DNA of 64,000 nt, taken from positions 186,001 through 250,000 of the forward strand of contig JBFIHA010000001.1 of NCBI GenBank assembly GCA_041602035.1, read 5' to 3'. Source of the DNA: JAOTVV01 sp041602035. GTDB lineage: Bacteria > Gemmatimonadota > Gemmatimonadetes > Gemmatimonadales > GWC2-71-9. Positions 8,865-18,400 of this stretch are shown here, piece by piece. Within the stretch, counting starts at the first letter, position 1, and each line of letters starts with the position of its first letter. The notes under the pieces are model-generated. The model was not told the origin of the DNA. It saw only the letters and a list, made by a program, of their open reading frames with translations, and ran no database searches. The position numbers were made by a program, and so were the translations under genes.

Positions 8865-9542
8865 ATGGATCGGATTGCAGGAGTAACCTTGGGTGTCTGT
8901 GCGGTTGTTGCGTTCGCCGCGACGCCCGCCGGCGCCCAGCTCACCAACATGCCGGTGTACGCCAATCCGGCGGTGTCGACGGTTCGGATTCAGGGCGATT
9001 TCGCCTTTGGAGTGAACCAGGGATCCGGCGAGCACTCCGCGTTCGCCGCCCGCGGCAACCTGGTGGTATCGAAGCTCATCCTCGGGGCCGGCGTCGGCGT
9101 GGTCAAGCTGACCGACAGCGAACCGATGTACATGGGGTCACTGGGATACCGGCTCCTCGGCGGGGGCGCGATGCCGCTGGCCGTGGCACTCCAGGCCGGC
9201 GTGGGCGTGGTCGAGACCGACAACCTTCAGACGACGGTCGACGTGCCGGTGAGCCTCGGCGTAGCGCTGCACCTGCCGCTCGTGCTCGTCACGATCGACC
9301 CGTGGATCGCGCCGCGGTACACGCTGCAGTTCAACTCGGTCGCGGGCGCAACAGGCTCGCGGAATCACCTCGGCCTGTCGGCTGGCATCGACGCGCGCCT
9401 CGCGATGGGCCTGGGTTTCCAGGTGGGGCTCGACTGGCAGCGTCTGCCGGACTTCAGTCTCGATACCGGCGTGGCGGGAATCATCAGTGACGCGAAACGG
9501 GAGCCGTTCCTGATGAGTCTCGGCATCCACTTCGGGCTCTGA
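8865..9542 (+). CDS. Predicted outer-membrane beta-barrel protein
   Basis: A 225-residue secreted protein with a clear signal peptide (MDRIAGVTLGVCAVVAFAATPAGAQ). The rest alternates polar and hydrophobic residues with many Gly and aromatic residues, and it ends in SLGIHFGL, consistent with an eight-stranded-type outer-membrane barrel. GGGAG lies about 9 bp upstream of the ATG. No specific family is recognised. It converges on the PIG-L gene, with a hairpin between them. Confidence 0.7.
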   Translation: MDRIAGVTLGVCAVVAFAATPAGAQLTNMPVYANPAVSTVRIQGDFAFGVNQGSGEHSAFAARGNLVVSKLILGAGVGVVKLTDSEPMYMGSLGYRLLGGGAMPLAVALQAGVGVVETDNLQTTVDVPVSLGVALHLPLVLVTIDPWIAPRYTLQFNSVAGATGSRNHLGLSAGIDARLAMGLGFQVGLDWQRLPDFSLDTGVAGIISDAKREPFLMSLGIHFGL

Positions 9543-9556
9543 GCACCGCCGACGCG

Positions 9557-9585
9557 GGCCCGCCGACAGCGATCATCGGCGGGCC
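9557..9585. terminator. Ten-bp hairpin between convergent genes
   Basis: Arms GGCCCGCCGA (9557-9566) and TCGGCGGGCC (9576-9585) pair perfectly around a nine-base loop between the barrel gene and the PIG-L gene. It overlaps the PIG-L stop region. No T-run follows on either strand, so it may be a weak bidirectional terminator or simply an mRNA-end structure. Confidence 0.45.
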
Positions 9586-10523
9586 TCCGTCGCTTGCGGT
9601 ACCGCCGGGACCGCCAGACGATCGAAGAACGCCCGCGTCGCCGCCACGCGCTCGGGGCCGTTCGCCTCGAAGTACCAAAACCGCTCCACCTCGCCCCAGC
9701 TCATCAGCCGCTGCATGGTCCCCTGCGACTTGTGCTCCGCGATGAGCCAGTTCACCACGATGCGATAGTCCAGGCGTCCCTGAGGATCCAAGGGCTCGGT
9801 CAAGTCGAACACGAACGGCGCCGGGCGCGATGCGATCCGGGTAACGGGGTAGCCCGGCAGTTCCCTGAACGCGAGCAGAGTCGTGTCGGCCTTGGTGCCG
9901 GTAAAGCACCCGAGCACGACCGGCCGATGCTCCGGCGCGACCGTCTGTGCTGCCCGGAGGGCCAGGATGCTCGCCGCCTTGTGATGGGCGTGGAAGTTGG
10001 GGATCGGTAGGTGCACGAAGACGTAGTCATACCGATCCCGCTCCAGGATCTCTGCGATCCATGCCTGCACGCGATCGCTCCGCCACACATGCGTCAATAC
10101 CGTATCGACGTTCTCGGTGTAGTTCGGGTCCGGCTCGTCCAGGAAGAAGTAGTTGCGGATGCCTACGATCGCGCCACCGGCCATCAGTTCGCGCTTGCGG
10201 ATCGCGGGCAAGTACTGCCTGGCCACCCGTTCGTCGGTGAGTTGCAATCCGTAGATCGGTTCGGCGAGTTGGGCGTAGCGGTATCCGCCACTGCCGTCCG
10301 TCACGAGTGCGAGATCGACCTGACCACCCAGGAACCTGGTGATCTTGTAGACCGCGCCGGCGAACATCGCATCGTCGTCGGGATGGGCGACGACCAGCAA
10401 CACCTTGACCGAGGGGTGGTCCTGCGCGGTCAGCGGCTGCGACACGCACGCCATCAGGGTCAGGGTAACAGGAACCGCTCGGAGCGCGGTATCGCGCAGG
10501 AGGCGAGATGTGCGGTTCGTCAT
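9573..10523 (-). CDS. PIG-L family deacetylase, secreted
   Basis: A zinc-dependent deacetylase of the LmbE/PIG-L family (316 residues), which removes acetyl groups from GlcNAc-containing or related substrates. The zinc motif AHPDDD is near residue 50 and the second metal site HAHH lies about 120-130 residues later. The N-terminus is a signal sequence ending LMACVSQPLTAQ; LMAC could be a weak lipobox, so it may be a lipoprotein. ATG 10523 is preceded by GGGGGGA. The in-frame ATG at 10625 would add 34 basic residues before the signal peptide and is rejected. The physiological substrate is unknown. Confidence 0.85.
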   Translation of the reverse strand: MTNRTSRLLRDTALRAVPVTLTLMACVSQPLTAQDHPSVKVLLVVAHPDDDAMFAGAVYKITRFLGGQVDLALVTDGSGGYRYAQLAEPIYGLQLTDERVARQYLPAIRKRELMAGGAIVGIRNYFFLDEPDPNYTENVDTVLTHVWRSDRVQAWIAEILERDRYDYVFVHLPIPNFHAHHKAASILALRAAQTVAPEHRPVVLGCFTGTKADTTLLAFRELPGYPVTRIASRPAPFVFDLTEPLDPQGRLDYRIVVNWLIAEHKSQGTMQRLMSWGEVERFWYFEANGPERVAATRAFFDRLAVPAVPQATEARR

Positions 10524-10658
10524 AGTCCCCCCGACTTGCGCGACGTAGTGTGATCGCCAGACATGTCTCCGTTCAACATGCGCTCGTTGTCTGGTGGCAG
10601 TGGCTGGAACACGTTGAAACGGCAACGAGCCGACCGCGCTCGCCCCCTGGTGCCAGGC

Positions 10659-11120
10659 TCAGGATTCGTCCGGCGCCTCGAGCACGCGCGCAGTGGCATA
10701 GATGAGTTTCGTGCCCGGCTCGGGGAACGCTCTCCAATCGAGCACGATGTACGTCCCGTCCTTGTTGCGGTACCGATTGGTGAACGCCAGCGTGGGAGTG
10801 CCATCGGCCAGTCGTTCGACCTCGGCGATGGTGGCGTCCCGATCGTCAGGGTGAATGAGATCCACAAACGGCCGCTTCAGCAGCTCCTTCGCCGCGTAGC
10901 CGAGCGCACGCTCGAAGGCGGGGTTCACGACCTTGAAGTACCCGTCGGTACCGGCGATGCACATGAGGTCGAGCGCGTAGTTGAACAGGCGCTCGTAGTC
11001 GTAGATCGGGTACTCACCACTCGCCGCGGCGCTGATACTCACCCCGCAGCTATGGCAGTAGTTGGACTCCGCCGCCAACGCGGTTTGGCACCTGAGACAC
11101 GCCGATTCGCCCGTGCTCAC
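10659..11120 (-). CDS. Zinc-ribbon plus PAS domain protein
   Basis: A small cytoplasmic sensor-like protein: an N-terminal double CxxC zinc ribbon (CLRCQTALAAESNYCHSC), then one PAS domain (about residues 35-145) with DLMCIAGTDGYFKVVNPAFERALGY and LIHPDDRD. No kinase, cyclase or other output domain follows, so it is either a stand-alone sensor or a partner protein. I place the start at GTG 11120 because GGGAG sits seven bases upstream; in-frame ATGs at 11156, 11231 and 11306 lack a ribosome-binding site, and the last would overlap the divergent gene. The start is uncertain by up to 62 residues. Confidence 0.7.
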   Translation of the reverse strand: MSTGESACLRCQTALAAESNYCHSCGVSISAAASGEYPIYDYERLFNYALDLMCIAGTDGYFKVVNPAFERALGYAAKELLKRPFVDLIHPDDRDATIAEVERLADGTPTLAFTNRYRNKDGTYIVLDWRAFPEPGTKLIYATARVLEAPDES

Positions 11121-11250
11121 TTCTCTACTCCCGTCGATGCCTTCACAAGAATCCATCGAAATCGGGTACACCGCAAGCCAGTTGTTCGGTCCGGCACCAG
11201 TCCACTGGCGACAGGTGGGTGCCTCGTCCATAGATTGATGGGAGCCCAGG

Positions 11251-12777
11251 ATGGGCGGCCGACGGAGCTCCAGCGTGGAGGCTAGGGTGGACGTTGCCGG
11301 TCTCAAGCGACGGGCACGAGAACTGGAACGGCAGGGAAAGTACCGTGAGGCTCTCGCCTACTATCGTCACATCCTTACCGGCTTGGAAGGCACGCCCGAG
11401 CTGATCCCGGAACTGCCGCTGTACGTCAAAGCCGGCGACCTCTTTCTCAAGCTCGACAACGCCAAGGCGGCCGTCTCGCTGTACGAGCGGGCGGGGAAGC
11501 TCTACGCGGCGCAAGGGTCGGCGAGGAGCGTGGGCGCCATCTGCGCCAAGGTCCTGCGCGTGATGCCCGACCGGCGGCAGGTGTACCCCACCCTCGTCGG
11601 AATCATGCTCGACAACGGGCACGTGGGCCCGGCGCGAACCGTGATCGAAACGTACGTCGGGGATCTTCACCTGCCGGCGGCTCACCGGGCGCTCGAGGCG
11701 CTCGGTGACGCCACTGACGATGTCGCCCGGCCGGTGCTCGAGATGGTGCTCGACCTCGCCAAGCGCCACGAGCGCGCCTCGGGACAGATGCCGGCGGTGG
11801 TACTCCCGTCCCTGCCGCCAGAGCCGGAATTGATCGAGCCGCCAACGCCCCCGGTTCCCGAGCCCGAACCGGAGCCGGCCCCGACTCCGCCGACCCTGGA
11901 TCTGGTGCCGATCGGGCAGGAGGTCGCGACGGAACCTCCATCGATCGCCGAGCCAGTAACCGCCGCTCCGACGCTCGATGAGCCCGCACCGCCACTGGCC
12001 ACCGAGCCTCCGGACCTAGCAGTGGCGCCCGAGACGGAGACGGAGCCGGAGCCGGAGCTGCAACCCGTCGGATCGGATCTGGCAGTGGCACCGGAGCCGT
12101 CGCCACCACGACGTATCACCCCGCCAGGCCGCGCGCCGGCCGGCGGTTCCGTGGTGTTTGCCCCGGAGGGGCGACGGCGGCGCGGTCGTGGCCCCCGGTG
12201 GGCAGCCGTGGCGGCGGTCGGGGTTCTTGGGGTCGGGGGTGGCTACGCGCTGCTCTCGGGCGGGGAGACTGAGCCGGTGGTGAGCGCGATCGTGGTGCCG
12301 GCCGTACCGGAATCGCTCGAGCCACGGCCCACGCAACCGGACACCACCGGTGTCATGATCGTCGACACCACGCCGGGCCCGACTTCCGATACCGCGACCG
12401 GCGTGTCTCCGCCAGCCCTCGTCGAACCCGGCGGTCCAGTGAACGTCGCGGTCCCGGACACGGGACTCCTCGGCAGAACCATCATCGCGATTGCCGAATT
12501 GCCAGTGGCGCAGGTCTCCGATGTCGTTGTCGACGATCGCACCGGGTATGAGGTGGTCCAGACGCTCCAAAGCGGCGAACGCCTGACCCTCACGGTGTTG
12601 CCGTGGCGCGCGGCGGACACGCTGCGCCTAGGCCGGACCCGCACGCGTGAGGATGGGGCGAGCGTCGCCTCCGTTCGCTTCGGACGGTACGTCGTGGACG
12701 TGAGCGGACGGGTCGACCCGGGTACGGTGCGCGATCTCTCCGGCCGCTTGATCGGGCGCCGTGAACCCGAGCGTTGA
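11251..12777 (+). CDS. TPR-like protein with proline-rich linker and one membrane helix
   Basis: I do not recognise a named family. Residues 1-170 are helical and look like tetratricopeptide repeats (ELERQGKYREALAYYRHIL, LYVKAGDLFLKLDNAKAAVSLYERAGKLYAAQG). Residues about 185-300 form a Pro/Glu/Thr-rich low-complexity linker. A basic stretch is followed by one membrane helix (AAVAAVGVLGVGGGYALLSG) near 315-335, and the C-terminal part is a small beta-rich extracytoplasmic domain. This arrangement recalls FimV- or anti-sigma-like scaffold proteins. GGGAG is at 11240-11244, before ATG 11251. It diverges from the PAS gene and is followed by a membrane protein gene 48 bp on. Confidence 0.75.
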   Translation: MGGRRSSSVEARVDVAGLKRRARELERQGKYREALAYYRHILTGLEGTPELIPELPLYVKAGDLFLKLDNAKAAVSLYERAGKLYAAQGSARSVGAICAKVLRVMPDRRQVYPTLVGIMLDNGHVGPARTVIETYVGDLHLPAAHRALEALGDATDDVARPVLEMVLDLAKRHERASGQMPAVVLPSLPPEPELIEPPTPPVPEPEPEPAPTPPTLDLVPIGQEVATEPPSIAEPVTAAPTLDEPAPPLATEPPDLAVAPETETEPEPELQPVGSDLAVAPEPSPPRRITPPGRAPAGGSVVFAPEGRRRRGRGPRWAAVAAVGVLGVGGGYALLSGGETEPVVSAIVVPAVPESLEPRPTQPDTTGVMIVDTTPGPTSDTATGVSPPALVEPGGPVNVAVPDTGLLGRTIIAIAELPVAQVSDVVVDDRTGYEVVQTLQSGERLTLTVLPWRAADTLRLGRTRTREDGASVASVRFGRYVVDVSGRVDPGTVRDLSGRLIGRREPER

Positions 12778-12825
12778 CCGCGCATACCTCGTCGCAACTC
12801 GAACCCCACTGAATGGGAGGAACGC

Positions 12826-13266
12826 ATGGCCCAGGGCACGCCATTGACCTACGCCACCCATCGCCGCTACGTCCCCCTCTACCACTTCGTCGCTTCCCTC
12901 CTGCTGCTCATCTACCTGGCGTATGCCGGCTGGAAGCTGGTTGGCGATTTCTCACTCGATCGCGCCGCGTCCTTCATCCTCGGGATCGCCGTGGTGATCG
13001 TGTACTTCTACACGCGCACCTTCCCGCTGGGGGTCCAGGACCGCCTGATACGGCTGGAGGAGCAGTTGCGACTTCAGCGTCTCCTACCGGTGTCGTTGCA
13101 CCCGCGCATTCCGGATTTCACGGTCGATCAGCTCGTCGCGCTGCGGTTCGTGACCGATACCGACCTGCCTGCCTTGGCCCAACGGGTGCTCGACGAGAAA
13201 CTCGAAGGTCGCGAGGAGATCAAGAAGCAGATCACAACGTGGCGACCTGATGACATCCGTATCTGA
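12826..13266 (+). CDS. DUF6526-type small membrane protein
   Basis: A 146-residue protein with an N-terminal HRRYVPLYHF motif, two transmembrane helices (about residues 20-40 and 48-66), then a soluble helical tail with SLHPRIPDFTVDQLVALRFVTDTDLPAL. This pattern matches what I know of the DUF6526 family, whose function is unknown. GGGAGG precedes ATG 12826 by five bases. The last 17 bp overlap the next gene, so the two are probably translationally coupled. Confidence 0.8.
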   Translation: MAQGTPLTYATHRRYVPLYHFVASLLLLIYLAYAGWKLVGDFSLDRAASFILGIAVVIVYFYTRTFPLGVQDRLIRLEEQLRLQRLLPVSLHPRIPDFTVDQLVALRFVTDTDLPALAQRVLDEKLEGREEIKKQITTWRPDDIRI

Positions 13267-14539
13267 ACGCTGGATCGCGATGCCGACCGTCGGAGGATGG
13301 GCCGCTGTGCGACGCCGCGTGCCGGGGAGCAGTATCGGACGATGCTTGGGTCTGGCGACGCTCCTCTTCACAATCGGGATCGGTACCGACGAATGGCTCC
13401 ACGCCCAATCGGTCGCGCCGGCCGAGCAACTCGCGGCGTACGTACCCGCACGCGGCGATCGATGGGAACGACGGTCGCCGGCTCAGGTCGGCATGGATGC
13501 CGCGCAGCTCGATGCGGCCATCGCCTACGCGCGGGAGCACGAATCGACCGCCCCGCGCGACCTCGAACGGAACCACTCGTTCACCTTTGGGCGGGAGCCG
13601 CACGGCGACGCGATCGGGCCGTTCGCCGTCCGCGGCGATCAGACGGGTATCGTGCTGCGCCACGGCTACCTGGTCGCGGAGTGGGGCGAGCCGGAGCGGG
13701 TCGACATGACGTTCAGCGTCACGAAGAGCTTCTTGTCGACGGTAGTCGGGCTGGCGTGGGATCGCGGTCTCATTGCGGATCTCGACGATCGCGTGGCACG
13801 GTACGTCCCGACGGAGCACTTTGCGTCGAGCCACAACACTACCATCACCTGGGATCACTTGCTGCGGCAGACGAGTGACTGGGAGGGCACGCTGTGGGAC
13901 AAGCCGGACTGGGCGGACCGGCCCCCGCGCGACGTTCCCCTCGCCGAACACGTGACCCGACCTCGACATGCGGCGGGCTCGGTGTACGAGTACAACGACG
14001 TTCGGGTCAACCTGTTGGCGCTCGCCGCGCTCCAGGTATGGCGCCGCCCCCTGCCGCAGGTGCTTCGCGAGCTGGTGATGGACCCGATCGGCGCGTCGAA
14101 CACCTGGCGCTGGCAGGGCTATGAGAACTCGTGGGTCGCCGTCGACGGCGTGATGGTGCAGTCGGTAAGCGGGGGTGGCCACTGGGGTGGGGGCATGTTC
14201 ATCAGCGCGCGGGATCTCGCGCGGTTCGGACTGCTCACGTTGCGTCGGGGCCGCTGGGCCGATCGACAGATCCTGTCCGACGCGTGGATCACGATGGCGC
14301 TCACGCCGACGCCGGCCAACCCCGGCTACGGGTTCATGAATTTCTTCCTGAACGTCGACCGCCGCTCACTGCCGAGTGCACCCACGTCGGTGTTCCACCA
14401 TCGCGGTGCCGGCACCAATGTGGTGTACGTGGATCCCAAGCACGATCTGGTCGTGGTGCTTCGCTGGGTGGAGGGGCGTGCCGTTGACGGGGTGGTGGAG
14501 CGCGTGCTGGCGTCGATCGCGGACGGGACGTCCCGGTGA
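13250..14539 (+). CDS. Serine hydrolase, beta-lactamase class C family
   Basis: A second penicillin-binding-protein-like serine hydrolase (429 residues). The nucleophile motif is SVTKS, the tyrosine motif is YEYND, and the third box is probably HHRGAG near the C-terminus. A hydrophobic signal-like stretch (LGLATLLFTIGIGTDEWLHAQ) lies at about residues 34-54. ATG 13250 overlaps the upstream gene by 17 bp; ATG 13280 would give a more usual signal peptide length. Unlike the copy at the left edge it has no DUF3471 domain. Esterase or peptidase activity is possible; nothing indicates antibiotic hydrolysis. Confidence 0.85.
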   Translation: MTSVSERWIAMPTVGGWAAVRRRVPGSSIGRCLGLATLLFTIGIGTDEWLHAQSVAPAEQLAAYVPARGDRWERRSPAQVGMDAAQLDAAIAYAREHESTAPRDLERNHSFTFGREPHGDAIGPFAVRGDQTGIVLRHGYLVAEWGEPERVDMTFSVTKSFLSTVVGLAWDRGLIADLDDRVARYVPTEHFASSHNTTITWDHLLRQTSDWEGTLWDKPDWADRPPRDVPLAEHVTRPRHAAGSVYEYNDVRVNLLALAALQVWRRPLPQVLRELVMDPIGASNTWRWQGYENSWVAVDGVMVQSVSGGGHWGGGMFISARDLARFGLLTLRRGRWADRQILSDAWITMALTPTPANPGYGFMNFFLNVDRRSLPSAPTSVFHHRGAGTNVVYVDPKHDLVVVLRWVEGRAVDGVVERVLASIADGTSR

Positions 14540-14643
14540 CCTGACCGCTGACGCAGCCCGCGGTCCCACTTCACGCCCCTTTCATGGCCCCTTCACACTT
14601 TGGGGGACAGACTGCCGGACGACCCCGATGAAGCGAGGCGATC

Positions 14644-14835
14644 GTGGCGGCCAAGTGTATCACCCTGCGGCTCACAGAGACTCAGCGGCGTGCGGTTCGC
14701 GACATCCTCGGGCACGACGTCGAGGCGCTGACCATCCCCGTGGATGAGTTGGAAGCACGCACGGTGGCGCCTGAGGAAATCGCGCAGGTGGACGAGGACG
14801 CGGTGGTGTGGGAGTGTCTCAACCCCTATCCCTGA
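14644..14835 (+). CDS. 63-residue acidic protein of unknown function
   Basis: A small protein starting at GTG 14644 with GAGG about seven bases upstream. It has a basic N-terminal helix (CITLRLTETQRRAVRDILG) and an acidic C-terminal half ending ECLNPYP. It stands alone and is followed 23 bp later by a strong intrinsic terminator, which supports it being a real one-gene transcript. I do not recognise the family. Confidence 0.65.
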   Translation: MAAKCITLRLTETQRRAVRDILGHDVEALTIPVDELEARTVAPEEIAQVDEDAVVWECLNPYP

Positions 14836-14858
14836 GTGGAGGCCATACGGGTTCCCGA

Positions 14859-14890
14859 CGCCCGGCGGCTGCGCCGGGCGTTTTCTTCTT
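14859..14890 (+). terminator. Rho-independent terminator after the 63-residue gene
   Basis: A perfect nine-bp stem (CGCCCGGCG at 14859-14867 and CGCCGGGCG at 14872-14880) with the four-base loop GCTG is followed directly by TTTTCTTCTT. This is the clearest intrinsic terminator in the window. Confidence 0.9.
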
Positions 14891-14975
14891 GGTGCCAGTC
14901 GGGCACGGGGCGACCCACGGTTGCGCGAGGTGAAATCGGTGTCATTATGATGGAGGACCCTCCCAAGGTCGGGCC

Positions 14976-15398
14976 ATGACACGACGGGGCTCGCGGCAGC
15001 CATGTCTTTGGGGGTCGGCGCTGGTGGCGCTCGGACTCAGCCTCACCGTTTCGTCCACTGCGGCGCAGAAGCCCGTGGGGCCGATGCCGCCCGACGTGAC
15101 GGATTCCCTCATACAGCGAGGCAGCGTGGTGTTCCGCGGATCCGCGCGGTGCGACGTGTGCCACGGCGCGGAGGCGGGCGGCACCGAAGACGGGCCCGAT
15201 CTCACCGACGACAAGTGGCTCCGTGGCGGCGGCACGTTCGAGGAAATCCTGGAGCGTGTGCTGCACGGCATGCCTCGTCGGGATTCCAAGACCGGCAAGC
15301 CCATGCCGATGCGGGGCTGGGAGCCGGTGAGCGACGAGGACGCGCGTGCAGTGGCGGCGTACGTGTGGTCGTTGAGTCACCACCGCTCACCGCCCTGA
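14976..15398 (+). CDS. Class I cytochrome c, secreted
   Basis: A 140-residue periplasmic mono-haem cytochrome. A basic N-terminus and hydrophobic segment form the signal peptide (cleavage after SSTAA). The haem site is CDVCH (Cys59, Cys62, His63) and the likely Met axial ligand is in KPMPMRGW near residue 110. The C-terminal helix DEDARAVAAYVWSL is typical. AAGG precedes the ATG; TATGAT at 14946-14951 with TTGCGC 19 bp upstream may be its promoter. It converges with cusA across a seven-base gap. Its electron partner is not evident. Confidence 0.88.
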   Translation: MTRRGSRQPCLWGSALVALGLSLTVSSTAAQKPVGPMPPDVTDSLIQRGSVVFRGSARCDVCHGAEAGGTEDGPDLTDDKWLRGGGTFEEILERVLHGMPRRDSKTGKPMPMRGWEPVSDEDARAVAAYVWSLSHHRSPP

Positions 15399-15405
15399 CC
15401 CCGCG

Positions 15406-18400
15406 TCAACTGCGCACTGCCCCTCCTTCGAGCCGTCTGACCTCCCACCGCCGCCAGATCAAGTAGATAGCCGGGATCACCACGAGCGTCAGAATCGTGG
15501 AGGTGACCATCCCGCCAACCATCGGCGTGGCGATCCGCTTCATGACGTCGGCGCCGGTGCCCTGGCTCCAGAGAATCGGGGCCAGGCCCAGCGTAATCGC
15601 CATTACCGTCATGATCTTGGGTCGGAGACGATCGACGGCACCCTCGCGAACGGCTGCGGCGACGTCCGCCGGGCCGGCCATTCGGCCTTCGAGGCTCCGT
15701 CGGTGGAACGCCTCGTCGAGATAGATGAGCATCACGACACCGGTCTCCGCGGCCACGCCGGCGAGGGCGATGAAGCCCACCCACACCGCTACGCTGGTGT
15801 TGTAGCCCGCGAGCCAGAGGTACCATACACCGCCGACCAGCGCAAAGGGCACTGAGAGCATCACGATGAGCGACTCGGTGATGCCACGGAAGTTGAGATA
15901 GAGGAGCAGGAAGATGATCCCCAGTGTGACGGGCACGACGATCCGCATGCGCTCCGCTACCCGCTGCATGAACTCGTATTGCCCGCTCCACAACAGCGTA
16001 TAGCCCGAGGGCAGGCTGAGTTGGGCGCTGACCGCTTCCCGGGCGTCTTGGACGTACCGGCCGACGTCACGTCCCTCGATGTCTACGAACACGGTTGATA
16101 CGGGGAAAGCGTTTTCCGTCTTGATCGCCATGGGACCTTGCACCACCTGCACGGTGGCCAGCTGCCCGAGCGGGATCTGGCGATCGTCCATGGTGGGGAC
16201 GAGCACCTGCTGAAGGTCGTCAACATGATCCCGCAGCTCGCGCGGGTACCGGACGTTTACCTCGTAGCGCTCTCGGCCCTCCACTGTGACAGCGGCGCTC
16301 AACCCACCCACCGTGGCCATGATCGCATCGTGTACCTCGCCCACATTCAGGCCGTACCGAGCGGCCTCCGAGCGATCGACCTCGATATCCACGTAGAACC
16401 CGGACACACCTCGCTCGGCGAACGCGCTTCGCGTGCCGGGGACCTGCTGCACGATACGCTCGACGCGCTCACCCAACGCTTGCAACGTGTCGAGATTGGG
16501 TCCGAAGATCTTGATGCCGACCGCCGTGCGGACACCGGTGGCGAGCATGTCGATTCTTCCCTTGATCGGCATCGTCCACGCATTGGTGACGCCGGGCATC
16601 CGCACCGCGCCGTCCATCTCGCGAATCAACTCGTCGTAGGTCAGGCCCGACCGCCACTCCGACTCCGGCTTGAGCGTGATCGTGGTCTCGAACATGTCGA
16701 GCGGGGCCGGATCGGTTGCCGTCTCGGCGCGGCCCGCTTTGCCGAGCACCACATCCACCTCTGGGAAGGCTGCCAGCACGCTGTCCTGCTGGCGCATGAT
16801 CTCTCGCGCTTGGGCAATTGAGACCCCGGGCACGGTGGTTGGCATGAACAGGATCGACCCCTCTTGCAGCTGGGGCATGAATTCGCTTCCCAGGCGCCTC
16901 CATGGGATGACGGTGACGGCCAACACGAGCGCGGCCGTCGCCACGATGGTCCAGGGACGGTGCAACACGAAGTCGATGACCGGCCGGTATGCCCACTGGA
17001 GGCCGCGGTTGATGGGGTTCTCCGCCTCTGACCGGATCCGGCCACGGATGAGGTACCCCATCAGCACCGGCACGAGTGTGATGGAGAGCAACGCCGATCC
17101 CGCCATTGCGAAGGTTTTGGTGTAGGCCAGCGGCTTGAAGAGTCGCCCCTCCTGCTGTTCCAGCGCGAAGACCGGCAAGAAGCTGAACGTGATGATCAGC
17201 AGCGAGAAGAACAGCGGCGGGCCGACCTGCTTGGTGCTCTCCAGCACGATCTCCCACCGCGATCGCTCTGCGCTCCCGGTCCGTTCGAGGTGCTTGTGCA
17301 TGTTCTCGATCATCACGATCGCGGCGTCCACCATCGCCCCGATGGCGATGGCGATCCCGCCCAAGCTCATGATGTTGGCGTTCACGCCGATCCAGCGCAT
17401 TACGATGAACGAGATGAGGATCCCGAGTGGCAACGTGATGATTGCCACGAGGGCGGACCGAACATGCAGCAGGAAGATCACAGCCACTGCCGCGACGATG
17501 AGGGATTCCTCGAGCAGCTTGTCCCGTAGCGTGGCAATGGCTCGATGAATTAGGTCGCTCCGGTCGTAGGCGGTGCGGAGCCGGACGCCGGGCGGCAAGC
17601 CGCGCTCCACCTCGGCGAGCCGTTCCTTGATCCGCTCGATGGTCTGGAGCGCATCCGATCCGAATCGCATCACGACGATGCCGGCGACCACTTCGCCCTT
17701 GCCATCCAGATCCGCGGCACCGCGCCGCGGAGCCGGCCCGATCTGCACGGTGGCGACATCGCCCACCCGGATCGGCGTGCCATGCGCGGTGGCCCCGACG
17801 GTCACGTTCTCGATATCGGCAACCCCGTCCAGATACCCGAGTCCGCGGATCATGTACTCCCGGCCGCCCATCTCCAGCACGCGGGCGCCGATGTCGACGT
17901 TGTGCGCGCCGACCGCCTGGGCGACTCGTGTCACTGGGATGTTGAACGCCCGCAGCCGCTCGGGGTTCAGCTCCACTTGGTACTGCTTCACGAATCCGCC
18001 GACGCTGGCCACCTCCGAGACCCCGGGCACCGATGTGAGCTGGTAACGGAGATACCAGTCCTGCAGGGTCCGGAGCTGGGCGAGGTCGAGGGTCTCCGAT
18101 TCGAGCACGTACTCGAATACCCAGCCAACCCCTGTGGCATCGGGGCCGAGAGTGGGCTCCACCCCCTGCGGGAGTGTCTTTCGAATTCCACTCAGATACT
18201 CCAGCACCCGGGATCGAGCCCAGTAGATGTCGGTCCCGTCCTCAAAGATCACGTACACGAGGCTCAGTCCGAAGAAGGAGTAGCCGCGCACTACGCGCGC
18301 ACCCGGCACCTTCAGCATCTCGGATGTGATCGGGTAGGTGACCTGGTCTTCGACGATCTGTGGTGCCTGCTCGGCGAAGTCGGTCTGAATGATCACCTGC

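Noticed and set aside
13250..14539. Antibiotic-resistance beta-lactamase
   Set aside because: The S-x-x-K and Y-x-N motifs are shared by many esterases and peptidases, and nothing marks it as a true class C beta-lactamase.
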